A stretch of DNA of 64,000 nt from Eutreptiella sp. 'Long Island Sound 2002'. Its lineage: Eukaryota > Euglenozoa > Euglenophyceae > Eutreptiales > Eutreptiaceae. Below are positions 22,301-35,640 of the stretch, in pieces. The DNA lies in contig CAXIWF010000543.1 in the NCBI GenBank assembly GCA_964036045.1, forward strand, positions 62,001 to 126,000. The letters are read 5' to 3'. The notes below the pieces were generated by a model that was given only the letters and a program-made list of their open reading frames with translations, was not told where the DNA came from and made no database searches. Both the position numbers and the translations under genes were made by a program. How positions within the stretch are numbered: the first letter of the stretch is position 1; each line of letters begins with the position of its first letter.

Positions 22301-25300
22301 CACCGCATCCACCCAACCCCACACAGGCCACCGTACCCCGCCCTTTCATGTCCCAACACCCCATTCAAAAACACCCACCCCTCCCCCATCCGCCTCAACA
22401 CGGCATACCTACACTTTCGTGCAACCCCCCAAATGTGCTGGGATTCACATTTGCATCCCACCGCATCCACCCAACCCGGCACAGGCCACGGTACCCCGCC
22501 GTTTCATGTTCCAACACCCCATTCAAAAACACCCACCCCTCCCCCATCCGCATCAACACGCCATACCTGCACTTTCTTGCAACCCTCCCAATGTGCTCAC
22601 ATTCACATTTGCATCCCATCGCATCCACCCAACCCGGCACAGGCCACGGTACCCCGCCATTTCATGTTCCAACACCTATTCAAAAACACCCACCCCTCCC
22701 CCATCCGCCTCAACACGGCATACCTACACTTTCGTGAAACCACCCAAATGTGCTCACATTCACATTTGCATCCCACCGCATCCACCCAACCCCACACAGG
22801 CCACCGTACCCCGCCCTTTCATGTCCCAACACCCCATTCAAAAACACCCACCCATCCCTCATCCGCATCAACACGCCATACCTACACTTTCGTGCGACCC
22901 CCCGTATGTGCTCGCATTCACATTTGCATCCCACTGCACCCACCCAACCCCACACAGGCCACCGTACCTCGCCCTTTCATATCCCAACACCCCATTCAAA
23001 AACACCCACCCCTCCCCCATCCGCATCAACACGCCATACCTACACTTTCTTGCAACCCCCCAAATGTGCTCACATTCACATTTGCATCCCACCGCATCCA
23101 CCCAACCCCACACAGGCCACCGTACCCCGCCCTTTCATGTCCCAACACCCCATTCAAAAACACCCACCCCTCCTCCATCCGCATCAACACGCCATACCTA
23201 CACTTTCGTGCGACCCCCCGTATGTGCTCACATTCACATTTGCATCCCACTGCACCCACCCAACCCCACACAGGCCACCGTACCTCGCCCTTTCGTGTTC
23301 CAACACCCCATTCAAAAACACCCACCCCTCCCCCATCCGCATCAACACGCCATACCTGCACTTTCTTGCAACCCCCCCAATGTGCTCACATTCACATTTG
23401 CATCCCACCGCATCCACCCAACCCGGCACAGGCCACCGTACCCCGCCCTTTCATGTCCCAACACCCCATTCAAAAACACCCACCCCTCCCCCATCCGCAT
23501 CAACACGCCATACCTACACTTTCGTGCAACCCCCCAAATGTGCTCACATTCACATTTGCATCCCACCGCACCCATCCAATTCCACACAGGCCACCGTACC
23601 CCGCCCTTTCATGTCCCAACAACCCATTCAAAAAGAACCACACACCAGCATCCGCATCAACACGCCGTACCTACACTTGTGGTAATCACCAGAGAGACCA
23701 GCAAGGGGAGCATCCCGGGTGAGCAACTATGGCTTGGAATGTGATGTAATGATCGAGGGGAGGGCAGCTGTGGAGTGCACCTCATTGCAAAGATGTTAGG
23801 AGGCCGTGGTGCAGTGCATGGTACAACCAGCACCCCCTCTGTGTAGCGAAAAACATAGCCGATTTTTACCCCAATTTTACTACCGAGCGGTGGACCTTAA
23901 TGGAGCCACCGCGGCTGGAAATGTTTTTGCCTGGCAAAGCCAGTTCAGATGTCCATGGCAGCATCGCCCTTTCATGTTCCAACGACCCATTCAAAAACAC
24001 CCACCCCTCCCCCATCCGCATCAACACGCCATACCTACACTTTCCTACAACCCCCCCAATGTGCTTACATTCACATTTGCATCCCACCGCATCCACCCAA
24101 CCCGGCACAGGCCACGGTACCCCGCCATTTCATGTTCCAACACCCCATTCAAAAACACCCACCCCTCCCCCATCCGCCTCAACGCGGCATACCTACACTT
24201 TCGTGCAACCCCCGAAATGTGCTCACATTCACATTTGCATCCCACCGCATCCACCCAACCCCACACAGGCCACCGTACCCCGCCCTTTCATGTCCCAACA
24301 CCCCATTCAAAAACACCCACCCCTCCTCCATCCGCATCAACACGCCATACCTACACTTTCGTGCGACCCCCCGTATGTGCTCACATTCACATTTGCATCC
24401 CACTGCACCCACCCAACCCCACACAGGCCACCGTACCTCGCCCTTTCGTGTTCCAACACCCCATTCAAAAACACCCACCCCTCCCCCATCCGCATCAACA
24501 CGCCATACCTGCACTTTCTTGCAACCCTCCCAATGTGCTCACATTCACATTTGCATCCCAGCGCATCCACCCAACCCGGCACAGGCCACGGTACCCCGCC
24601 ATTTCATGTTCCAACACCCCATTCAAAAACACCCACCCCTCCCCCATCCGCCTCAACACGGCATACCTACACTTTCGTGCAACCCCCCAAATGGGCTCAC
24701 ATTCACATTTACATCCCACCGCACCCATCCAATTCCACACAGGCCACCGTACCCCGCCCTTTCATGTCCCAACAACCCATTCAAAAAGAACCACACACCA
24801 GCATCCGCATCAACACGCCGTACCTACACTTGTGGTAATCACCAGAGAGACCAGCAAGGGGAGCATCCCGGGTGAGCAACTATGGCTTGGAATGTGATGT
24901 AATGATCGAGGGGAGGGCAGCTGTGGAGTGCACCTCATTGCAAAGATGTTAGGAGGCCGTGGTGCAGTGCATGGTACAACCAGCACCCCCTCTGTGTAGC
25001 GAAAAACATAGCCGATTTTTACCCCAATTTTACTAGCGAGCGGTGGACCTTAATGGAGCCACCGCGGCTGGAAATGTTTTTGCCTGGCAAAGCCAGTTCA
25101 GATGTCCATGGCAGCATCGCCCTTTCATGTTCCAACGACCCATTCAAAAACACCCACCCCTCCCCCATCCGCATCAACACGCCATACCTACACTTTCCTA
25201 CAACCCCCCCAATGTGCTTACATTCACATTTGCATCCCACCGCATCCACCCAACCCGGCACAGGCCACGGTACCCCGCCATTTCATGTTCCAACACCCCA

Positions 25301-26176
25301 TTCAAAAACACCCACCCCTCCCCCATCCGCCTCAACGCGGCATACCTACACTTTCGTGCAACCCCCGAAATGTGCTCACATTCACATTTGCATCCCACCG
25401 CATCCACCCAACCCCACACAGGCCACCGTACCCCGCCCTTTCATGTCCCAACACCCCATTCAAAAACACCCACCCCTCCTCCATCCGCATCAACACGCCA
25501 TACCTACACTTTCGTGCGACCCCCCGTATGTGCTCACATTCACATTTGCATCCCACTGCACCCACCCAACCCCACAAAGGCCACCGTACCTCGCCCTTTC
25601 GTGTTCCAACACCCCATTCAAAAACACCCACCCCTCCCCCATCCGCATCAACACGCCATACCTGCACTTTCTTGCAACCCTCCCAATGTGCTCACATTCA
25701 CATTTGCATCCCAGCGCATCCACCCAACCCGGCACAGGCCACGGTACCCCGCCATTTCATGTTCCAACACCCCATTCAAAAACACCCACCCCTCCCCCAT
25801 CCGCCTCAACACGGCATACCTACACTTTCGTGCAACCCCCCAAATGTGCTCACATTCACATTTGCATCCCACCGCATCCACCCAACCCGGCACAGGCCAC
25901 CGTACCCCGCCCTTTCATGTCCCAACACCCCATTCAAAAACACCCACCCCTCCTTCATCCGCATCAACACGCCATACCTACACTTTCGTGCGACCCCCCG
26001 TATGTGCTCGCATTCACATTTGCATCCCACTGCACCCACCCAACCCCACACAGGCCACCGTACCTCGCCCTTTCATGTCCCAACACCCCATTCAAAAACA
26101 CCCACCCCTCCCCCATCCGCATCAACACGCCATACCTACACTTTCCTACAACCCCCCCAATGTGCTCACATTCACA
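16306..26176. repeat. Nested 158-bp satellite locus, unit 2 (expanded)
   Basis: Blocks are at 16306-16540, 16827-17693, 17980-18846, 19133-19999, 20286-23678 (21.5 monomers), 23965-24831 and 25118-26176. Minus-orientation linkers lie at 16541, 17694, 18847, 20000, 23679 and 24832, each 286 bp. Compared with unit 1 it has two more 1,153-bp repeats, a 1,263-bp duplication in the long block and one more monomer in the last block. This is the longest stop-free stretch in the window, but it is repeat DNA. Confidence 0.93.
20345..22870. repeat. 1,263-bp tandem duplication inside the long satellite block of unit 2
   Basis: About 20345-21607 is repeated at about 21608-22870 (offset 1,263 bp, seven 158-bp monomers plus one 157-bp monomer). 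At the junction, a monomer that in unit 1 continues CACTTTCGTGCGACC instead continues CACTTTCCTACAACC, the sequence found just after the preceding linker. The breakpoint thus lies inside homologous monomers, as expected for unequal exchange. Edges are approximate because the monomers are alike. Confidence 0.8.
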
Positions 26177-27728
26177 ATGATCTTTCTTCTAATGGGTGGC
26201 ATAGTGAGAACTCACCCAAAAATTCTGCAATTCAGAAACAGAATAAAATTTGTGTTCAGGCATGTCATCCAACAGGCAGTGACCAGTACAGACAGCTCTA
26301 ATCTGGCATTTCCCCAAAAAATCTGCTCAATTTCGCTTTGTTCTGCCAGAAAGCCGACCGCCGCAGACATTTCTGCGGATAAGCCCTTATCCGCAGAAAA
26401 ACGCATTTCTGCGGATAACAGTTGCTCAACTTGCGGGGCACATTGCAACTGCGACCTTTTTTTTGGACATGCCCAAAAAGTAGGTCGCAATGGACACGGT
26501 AACCCAAGAAGTGCTGAACTGGTGCGTTTGCGCAATTTGTATGCTGCAGCTGATCGCTCTTTCGTTCATCCTGCTGCCGTCAAGAAACGGGTGCCGTACA
26601 TGGACGCCACAGCAAAGCAGCCGTTGGTAATATCAACCCCCCCCTGTCCTGTGCCTCTCCTACCCCACGGTCCGTGAATGGGTGAATCTTTTGGTCGTTG
26701 GCCACATTTCACCATTGTGGAGTCCCCGAACATTTTGCCTTGATTTCGAGAAAGAGTTGTGCGGTTTCCGTGTCAACCTGCATCATAACTGTTGTGTTGC
26801 ACAACTGACACACACAGAGCGCGCTGACACACAACGAACACACAGACAGCGCGAGTGGAGACATCGTATTCAAATGAACGAAGTCCTGGTTTGTTACCTT
26901 TTGTTGGAATTTGGGGAGTACAGTACAGGTCCACAAGGTGTTTGTTTCTCTCATTTTGGTGTTCTTGAAGCAATTTTGAAGTTTGAAGTTGGATTTTGAT
27001 ATTTTGTTGCGAATCAGAGTCCCTGTTCCCTGGCGACGCGCTCGGACAGGGTTACGGCGCTCACAACGTGACGCTCTACGCTGCGCTGACAGCGTTTGAC
27101 TGTCCTGCGCCACCTGTAGCAGCTAATTCTGTTTCAATTCTTCAATTTTGCAAATTTTCAAATTTTGCTCTCTTTTTCTGTCGGCGACGCTTGTCGTAGC
27201 TTTTCGACGCGCGAGTGCGTTCGTGGCACTCGTCAACACTGGTATTGTGTGTCGACGGCTCTCTTCCAGCGTCTTGCCCAGTTTCAGGGCTTCATCCTGG
27301 CCCATTTTGGGTTTTTAGACCTTTTTGGCCTGTTTCTGGCCAAATGTGCCATTTTTGGCAGGATCGGTCGCAAGCGACAGCTGCGACGCGTGGCGACGCC
27401 CTCCGTCGTTCGCCACGGCGCTGCTGGGGCACTCCGAGTGCGCCTGGGTGTTTTCGAGGTGAGTTTTGGGTCGATTTTGGTCATTTTTCACTCTTTGAGA
27501 GAATTTCATCTTTGTGATCATCCATCACCATTTCAAGTCAATCAGCCTATTTTGGCTGCTCATGTGCAGTCAACTCCTTCGCCAGAGCGAACCTGAAGGA
27601 CACACTTCCACACTTGCACTCATACACTTACAGAATACACCATGTACGACCCCTATATATACCCATTTGAGTGAAGCCCATGTATCAGAGCGCCCCAAGT
27701 CAACTTAGTGAGAGTCTATAGAGCACTC

Positions 27729-27928
27729 GCTGACACACAACTGACACACAGAGCTGACACACAAATGACCACAGAGAGCGCGTGACACACAAGTGACACA
27801 CACAGAGTGCGCTGACACACAAGTGACACACAGACAGCGCGCTGACACACACAGACAGCGCGCTGACACCCAATGGACACCTATGATGCGCGCTGACACA
27901 CAACGAACACACAGACAGCGCGCTGACG
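27729..27928. repeat. 20-30 bp minisatellite (unit 2)
   Basis: Same as the unit 1 array at 8191-8390. Confidence 0.85.
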
Positions 27929-28781
27929 CTTGTAGAAATACATCCGGGCATGGCCAATTGCTATGACATTTTCGTTGCTGCCTGCACAAGTCGGAAAATT
28001 GGTGCATTGTATTTTGGTCAATGTTTGCTGCCAGTGTTCAGCATGACTATTTTTTTCCAAAATATGTGGTGTTTTTCATGGTGAGCCTGTGTGGAATGTT
28101 CCCTATTGCTTGCTCTATTTGTGGACACTATTGAACAATGCTTGTTTTTTCCTCCTCCTACTTTCACTGATGCCAAGACAGTCCAGTGTTGTTGGGGACA
28201 TGCCATTGCAGTTTGGAGCAGAATTGATGCAACACACTTCGCTACAACAGGACTTGGCTGGCAAAAATGATGACCAAACAACAGACACCAAAACATTTGT
28301 ATGTTCAAGCCATGTCTTTTGCAGGGGCAAGCGGAAAACCTCAATTGATAAGGCATTGGTTGCAAGTTAAAAGCTTTGTGCATTGGCAAAAGCATGCGAT
28401 GCAAGAACAACATGTTTGATACACAATCAGGACGGGCATGGAATGCATGATTAGACAATTTTTGTATTGGCGAGAGTAGGGGCAGCATGTGTGTTCAACC
28501 CATTTTTGCATTTGTGAAAGCTAGGGTTTGGAACTCAATTCTGGTTGCATTTCTGAATAAATTAGTGGATTCATGTAGGAGTAGGGGTGCAAAGTGGTGC
28601 GAATTCCTACAGCAGTGCGGGTGCAATGGAAAAAGCAGGGTGCATAATCTCAGCCGATTCTGGTGGCATTGGGGATGCGAATGACCCTTTGTGAATTTTT
28701 TTTGTGGTACCTTCGTGTAATTTTTTTCCAGGAAACAGGAAGTTGACGGTTTTTTTCATTTGCTGTCCCCAAAAAAAAATA

Positions 28782-29366
28782 CATTCACAAGGACCAGGCA
28801 TTGCTGGGGTAGACATATAGGCATAAAACAATTCCCTAAAATTTTCCAAGTTTTCGGGCACAAAAACATGGGAACACGTTCTGTGTTTGTGGCCTACACT
28901 CTGCAGCCTGACCCACCACTCTGGACTCTCCCTGAACAAGGGATCTCCAGGGGGTGGGAGCCCATTCACAAGGGCCAGGCATTGCTGGGGTAGACATATA
29001 GGCATAAAACAATTTCCTAAAATCTTCCAAGTTTTCGGGCACAAAAACATGGGAACACATTCTGTGTTTGTGGCCTACACTCTGCAGCCTGACCCACCAC
29101 TCTGGACTCTCCCTGAACAAGGGATCTCCAGGGGGTGGGAGCCCATTCACAAGGGCCAGGCATTGCTGGGGTAGACGTATAGGCATAAAACAATTTCCTA
29201 AAATCTTCCAAGTTTTCGGGCACAAAAACATGGGAACACGTTCTGTGTTTGTGGCCTACACTCTGCAGCCTGACCCACCACCCTGGACTCTCCCTGAACA
29301 AGGGATCTCCAGGGGGTGGGAGCCCATTCACAAGGGCCAGGCATTGCTGGGGTAGACATATAGGCA
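28782..29366. repeat. 181-bp tandem repeat, 3.2 copies (unit 2)
   Basis: Same organisation as unit 1. Confidence 0.92.
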
Positions 29367-29842
29367 TGCTATTGAGGTATGGAGGACAACATTCATGTGT
29401 GTTGCATGGCAATACATTCATTTGGGACGCAAACTCAGGCACATGGGACCGAACCCAAGCCCAAGGCAGCAGCCAACCCTGGCCCCAAGGATGGTTGTTT
29501 TCAGTGATAGTCGGCAACTCAAGGCACCCCCCCAGGGCAACGTGGATGCATTGTCATGGAGCCTGACAGCATGAATGTGACCTCCTAGGTGTCCTCTAGA
29601 GGTTCCTGAACCTCAAGCTGAAGAGATGGCCCACAAACCTTTTTTTTGTACAAATTTCACCGTTCTACTACGTAACTTTTCGGCCTTTTCAGGATGGCTG
29701 TTTTCAGTGATAGTCGGCAACCCAAGGCACCCCCCCAGGGCAACGTCTATGCATTATCATGGAGCCTGACAGCATGAGTGTGACGTCCTAGGTCTCCTCT
29801 AGAGGTTCATAAACCTCAAGCTGAAGAGATGGCCCACAAAGA

Positions 29843-30045
29843 CAGGAGACAATGGGGTGGGGTGGGGTGGGGGGGGGGGGCATGCGCGCAGTTGAGGCCG
29901 CGGTCACATTTTCTCGGCCCATTTGTGCGTGCTTCTTCATTACTTGGGCCCTGGTTCCCCGTTTGCAGGGTATCTTTGTCTGATTGTGCCCCATGTGCGG
30001 CTCTTAACGGCCGAATCTGTTCGTTGCTGGCCCGTTCGGATGCGG
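29843..30045. repeat. Cassette-flanking repeat, left copy (unit 2)
   Basis: Same as 10305-10507, upstream of the unit 2 5S gene. Confidence 0.9.
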
Positions 30046-30098
30046 TCCACCCCCCCCCTTTTCCCCGCCCGCAAGCCGGGCGTCCGCGCATGACGAAT

Positions 30099-30217
30099 GC
30101 GTACAGCCATACTACTGGGAACACACCTAAACCCGTCCGATTTCAGAAGTTAAGCCTAGTCAGGCCCAGTTAGTACTGAGGTGGGAGACCACTTGGGAAC
30201 ACTGGGTGCTGTACGCT
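30099..30217 (+). rRNA. 5S ribosomal RNA (unit 2)
   Basis: Same sequence as the unit 1 gene, with helix I, helix II, A-box and C-box all intact. It lies 648 bp upstream of the canonical SL RNA gene of this unit and is the complete 5S copy closest to the transposon insertion, 4.6 kb upstream of it. Confidence 0.96.
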
Positions 30218-30222
30218 TTTTT
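30217..30222 (+). terminator. RNA polymerase III terminator of 5S (unit 2)
   Basis: Six T directly after the 5S helix I closing base, as in unit 1. Confidence 0.85.
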
Positions 30223-30231
30223 ATTGCCCCT

Positions 30232-30628
30232 GACTCGGTAGGATCTGCCCGTTCCTAGACAGGCAGATCCTACCGAGTATACAGTCTCCCCGAAAGTACT
30301 AAAAATAGCAAATTGTACCAAATCGACGTGAAAATCTTTGTACCCCCCCTATTTTGAGGTCGCTGATTCCGAAAATGCAATTCTTTTTCGAATCTGAGAC
30401 AGTGGCGTCGAGATATGAGGGGGTCCAAATGGAGCGCGCGCGCGACCAAAAACTCGGTAATAACCGCCCCAACCGCCAAATCTGAGTTGATATTCGGATT
30501 CAGCGACATCAAAATAGGGGGGGGGGGTACTAGTTTACCCATGTAGGTCCCCAGGGGGTCCTGCTCTAACACCACCCCAAAAGGGGTATCCCCATTCGTG
30601 GTGAGGAACGGGCAGAGCCTACCGAGTC
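30232..30628. mobile_element. 397-bp terminal-inverted-repeat element between 5S and SL (unit 2)
   Basis: Same element as in unit 1 with two or three point changes (for example TTTTGAGGTCGC for TTTCGAGGTCGC). Confidence 0.55.
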
Positions 30629-30864
30629 GGTAATAGTCACCCATATCCTAAAATGAGCTATTGACACAGTAAACCCCCCCTATTTCGGGGTCGCTGAGTC
30701 CAAAACGTCACTCATTTTGCGAATCCGAGACGGTGGCGTCGAGCTATGGGGGAGGGGGGTCCTAACGAGCGGTGGGGGGTCCGAAAAACCCCCCTTCCAA
30801 AATGCGTTCGCATAAGGGCGCTGTCACAAGGACGTTATGCTACGCACACCCTTCTTGGAGGCAC

Positions 30865-30965
30865 ACTTTCTGAGTGTCTATTTTTTTTCGGTATATACTC
30901 GCTCCTTACTAGGCAGCTTTGGTGCTTTCAGCGCCACTTTGTGGAGGCCAATGGGCCAATCTCCT
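30865..30965 (+). ncRNA. Spliced-leader (SL) RNA, canonical leader (unit 2)
   Basis: The leader at 30865-30890 reads ACTTTCTGAGTGTCTA, then eight T, then CG, identical to the Euglena spliced leader as I know it, with a GT donor at 30891. G at leader position 8 (30872) completes a GAGTGT/ATACTC stem between leader and intron part. The downstream hairpin, Sm-like site and 3' stem are the same as in unit 1. This is the only copy in the window with the canonical leader, so it is the best candidate for a functional gene. The 3' end is inferred from the last stem. Confidence 0.94.
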
Positions 30966-31172
30966 TCCAAAACCAAAGTCCTTCCCACTGGAGTCCGGAT
31001 CATAGGCTCAAGCTCAGCACCCATCATTTACTCCGCACACATCCGCACACATGTCCCTCCCCTTTGCGTAACACCCTGCCCTTCCTTCCCTGGTGGTATC
31101 GCGGCATGCGCTGCCCCGCCCCTTCCGCCCCTCCCCCCTAGGGGAGTAGGGTTTGTCCATGTCCCTTGTGCG

Positions 31173-31372
31173 CAGGAGACAATGGGGTGGGGTGGGGTGG
31201 GGGGGTGCATGCGCGCAGTTGAGGCCGCGGTCACATTTTGTCGGCCCATTTGTGTGTGCTTCTTGCTTACTTGGGCCCTGGTTCCCCGTTTGCAGGGTAT
31301 CTTTGTCTGATTGTGCCCCATGTGCGGCGCTTAACGGCCGAATCTGTTCGTTGCTGGCCCGTTCGGACGCGG
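31173..31372. repeat. Cassette-flanking repeat, right copy (unit 2)
   Basis: Same as 11635-11834, downstream of the unit 2 SL RNA gene. Confidence 0.9.
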
Positions 31373-32417
31373 ACAATGATTTGTGCCATGTGATGTTTTT
31401 TCCAATCTGTTGCATTCGGTGATGTTGCCGATCGATGTGCACAGTGATACGCTGTATGGAGAGTGTTGTCCTGGGGACAGCTTGTTTTTTGGGCTTCTAG
31501 TCAGCTTTGCTGGGAGTTTTGTTTTGTATTCTTTGCACCATGTCGTGCTGTGAGCAATGTGTTGTGTCTTGTGCGCAGTGCTGTCTATTGCAAGCTGTAT
31601 CCAAAAACTTCCATGGTGCAGAACAAAGGTCTCATTGAAGCTCATGTTTTTCGCACATGGCCGCCATGGCACCTTCTTAGGAGCTAGATCTTCCTCTGAG
31701 TGTGCTGAGACCATCCCGCCCCCCTCCTGGACAAGAATCTTAGAGATTCCAAATGTGCACATGCCTCTACAATGCCACATACCTTCGGGAAATCCTTCTG
31801 TGTAACCCGCATAGGCCTGTACGCAAAGGCTAAAAAGGATTTCAAAAATTTGCTGAACGAGGAATCTCAACAACCCTAGCTCCTTGAGGGAATATATGAA
31901 TGGTCCAAATGCTCGATCTAGCCATAATTCAAAGGCAGGAAATACATTCTAAACTGTAAGCCACAAATTATCATAACTATTGCAACTTTCCTCAACCTCT
32001 TTTGTCCGCAAAAATCTTGACGCAGTGATATTGCAGGTAGTAAAGACGTATCACTATTACTATCGCAAAAAGGAATGTCGAAGTGGTCCACTTCACGGTT
32101 CAAAAAATCCTAGTTTGTTGCGTGACGATGTTACAAATTTTGTACATACCCGTGTCTGTTGGAAACAGAACACTGCATGTGTCCTGTGTGCTACAAAACC
32201 GCGGCTGCCAAAGTACTGCATGATTCGATGCTCAACAACTTACCAAAATGTCAAACCCATAGCAGATGAGGTATGGGATCAAATTGTCCTAACCAATTTT
32301 GAGAAACATCCCAGATGTCCCCAATATCCTAGTGAGTTTAAAATACAATATCACAATCTTCTACACAACCATAGATCTATCAAGGCTGCGCATCCCGATG
32401 GCTAACCCGTACGAAAT

Positions 32418-34144
32418 GAAAAGCGCGCCAACGAATGTCCTAAGTCGTGTTTGAGAAAACGATCCTAAGTCCGAATGCAGAAAAGATCCTAATGATTCTA
32501 ATTATCATAAAAGTCCTAACCAGGCGAACATGTTGCGATGAGTCATTGTCAAAGATATGGAAAAATAGGTTATCCTTATCCTAGAACCTCTGTCTAACGC
32601 GTGGAAAAAACATCCTAAGTATCCTGAACATCCCTAGCCTTTGGGACAGAACGTTAGGGCTAGGAAACATCCTAACTATGCCAAGTACTGAATATTCCTC
32701 GATAACACCAACGAATATACTACATATCCTAAGCGTGGTTACAATTACGGTTGTCATGAGTTATTTGCCATCACTACACATGCAAAATGTAAAAAGAACG
32801 ATATTCTAACTCCTGTTGGAGAAAATATCCTAAATATCTTCAACTGACTGAACATTTGTTCTCAAAAATATCCCAAATATCCCAAGTACTTTGTGTGGCT
32901 CTGGGCATGTAATTATCCTAAACTTCCTGACCTGGCAAACATGTTGCGATGGGTCATTGTCAAAGAGATGGATAAACCGGTTAGCCTTAGCCTAAAAACA
33001 CTGTCTAATTTGTGCAAAAAACATCCTAAGTATCCTAAATGTCCTCAACTTTTGGGACTGAAAGTTGGGGCTAGCAAACATCTTTAATGTGCTAAGTACT
33101 CCACTTTCTTCGATAACAGCAAGGAATATCTTAAATATCCTAAGAGTGGTTACAAGTACGGTTGTGATGAGGAATTTGCCATTACTATACATGAAAAATC
33201 TAAGAATAAAAATATCATAAGTGCTGACGGAGAAAATATCCTAATTATCCTAAATATCCTAAACATCCCAATGGGCAAACAACGGGATGTTGAAAATGTT
33301 GTGAGTCCTAATTTTGCCAAGTCAGTCATCCGAATCATCGGGAAGATCGTTAAACCTCATGCAGAAAATATCCTAAGTATCCCAAATGTTCTGACCTGGC
33401 TCGTTTCTTTTCTCAAAAACATCCTAAATATCCTAAGTACGTAATATTGTTCGGGGCATATCATCGAACATATTGTAAGTATCCGCTATTGGTGTGATGA
33501 GTAAGTAGCGATGGCTAGAAGGAAGATATCATAAGTCCTATAGGAGACAATATTCGAATTATCCTAAATATTCTGAACCATCCAATGGGCCTACAACAGG
33601 ATGCTGAAAATGTTGTGCTCAGCACGTGTCAAATACTTCCTAATCTCGCCAGACCAAACATCCTGAATATCAGCACCATTCTCTCAGATCATGCAGAAAA
33701 TATCCTAAATATCCCAAATATCCTCAATTGACTGAACGTTCTTGCTCAAAAATATCCTCAATATCCCAAGTACTTCATGTAGCTTTGGGCATAACACCAG
33801 AAATATTCCAAAGATTCGAAGAAGGGTTACAGCTACCATTGTGATGAGTACATTGCCAAAAATATCCTAAGTCCTGATGGAGACAATATCCTCATTATGT
33901 GGACCATCCTCAACATCGTAATGGACAAACAACCGCAGGCTGAACATGTTGTGATAAGCAATCGTCAAAAACATCCCAACCTCGCTAGAACAAATATTCT
34001 AAATGCGAGAAAAGATCCTAAAACGTCATGCAAAAAATATCCTAAATATCCTAAATATCCCTAGCTGACTCATCTAGACTGAAACCTCCTGCTGAAAAAT
34101 GTCCAAAATATCCCAAGTACTTAATATTCTTCCAGGCAAGGACC
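32418..34144. repeat. Degenerate ~411-bp TATCCTAA-rich repeat (unit 2)
   Basis: Same as unit 1, ending about 700 bp before the transposon insertion. Confidence 0.75.
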
Positions 34145-34676
34145 AAAAATATCCTAACTATCCTAAAAAATGGTTACCGTTAAAGCTAAGGTTAACCGTA
34201 ACCCTTTTTTTTAGGATAATTAGGATATTTTCCCAAAAAAATGATCGGGTGTTTGGGATATTTTAGAACGCAAAAGTAACCTACTAGGATGCATTCTTTT
34301 GGCACTCACAAACCACCTCGCCTATGGAATGAGGCCTCAAGACAACACAAACAGCCCTGAACCAGTGCACCACACATGTGTAACGGCAGCACTGACAGCA
34401 CTCAATTATACACTGATGTGATCAGAATTTCAATGATTCTCAGATGTACATTAGTGCAGTAAATTTTCCGCTTGTTTTCATGTTTTCCGTTCGCCGCCAG
34501 ATGTCGCCTGTGAGCGCGCGTCGAGTCGCATTTGTCTTTCGTGATTTCCCAATCGGATTTATTTAAATTATTTCGAATGATTTCACGTTGTGTCATTATG
34601 TGCGATGAATGCGCATTGAGATTCTATGTCTGCTCCATTTTTGTAGACCGGGTTTTCGTACTCTTCATATTCCACC

Positions 34677-34856
34677 ATGGAGTTCAAAGGACTTACAAGT
34701 GCTTCGCATATGTCGCTCCCCTAAGCTGGATATGGGTCTGAAGAGGGTTATGTGGGTTCGGAGATATCAGGGGCAGTGTCGGGCGTTACGACCCCTGGGG
34801 CATCAAGGCTACAGGCTTCGCAGTTACAACAAAGATCAACCACTATGCAGCGGTTA
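34677..34856 (+). pseudogene. Exon-like frame, 5' part, cut by the transposon (unit 2)
   Basis: Same frame as at 15139, with the same internal TAA. It is interrupted at the TA target by the 2.9-kb element. The remainder continues at 37769-38121. Confidence 0.3.
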
Positions 34857-35019
34857 AGGTAAAGGGACCGGTTCATCCCCGGTGACCAGTTGAGCCCCAC
34901 CCTGGGGATTATCAGGGCAGGGTGGGGATGAATAAGACACCCCCTGGGGATAAAAAGGGCACCCCCGGGGATAAAGAGGACACACCCTAAAATACTACAA
35001 ACCATAAAAAGCTTGTGGC

Positions 35020-35640
35020 ACATGTTTTCCTTTACAAACCCTGTAATGTTTTTCTTTCTCGTAAAAGGTTGTTCTCTCTTCTTTTTGTGAAACCATGCAG
35101 AGAGTTACGTCGCTCAAAACCCCGTGATGTGTTTTCTCCGTACCAAAAGTGTTTGACTAATGGTTTGTAAAAACATGCAACGTTTATTGGTTTTCTTACA
35201 ACCGTGTACTATTGATGTGCCCTGTTTTGTACAACCATGCAGAGGCTTTTTATTTTTGAAAACTTTGTAATCTATTTGTAAGTACCAGGTTGCACTCTCC
35301 TATTTCATACCACTGTACAACTTTTAATTTTTTGTAAAACCATGCAACGTTTATTTCTTTGTAAAACCAATCAATGTTTGTTTTTTCGGGCAAAAGGTTG
35401 CACTGTTCTGTTTTGGAAAACCATGCAAGGTTTATTTTTTTTCCAAAACCTTGGACTGTTTTTTTTCTTGCTAAAGGTGGATGTCTCCCATTATGTAGAA
35501 CCATGCAAGGTGTTTGTTTTTTTAAAACCGTGCAATGTTTTTTTGTTGCAAAAGGTATTTTCGTTTGTAAAACCATGCTTTTCAAAATTAAGGAGTGGTT
35601 TTTTTTTTTGGGAAAACGTGGTAATCTCCTGCTTTGTATA
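35020..35640. repeat. Degenerate ~80-bp repeat inside the transposon
   Basis: ACCATGCA-type cores (with TTTGTAAAA before and AGGTTTATTTTT after) recur at about 35094, 35174, 35236, 35341, 35422, 35502 and 35574, several of them 80-81 bp apart. They alternate with AAAAGGTTGCACT-like segments. Frames here are not gene-like. Confidence 0.65.

Noticed and set aside
20270-23722. Open frame of 1,150 codons (and the 300-750 codon frames in every satellite block) as His/Pro/Thr-rich proteins
   Set aside because: All three plus frames are open over the same DNA, the period is 158 bp so the frame rotates with each monomer, and starts and stops fall in linkers. This is stop-free satellite.
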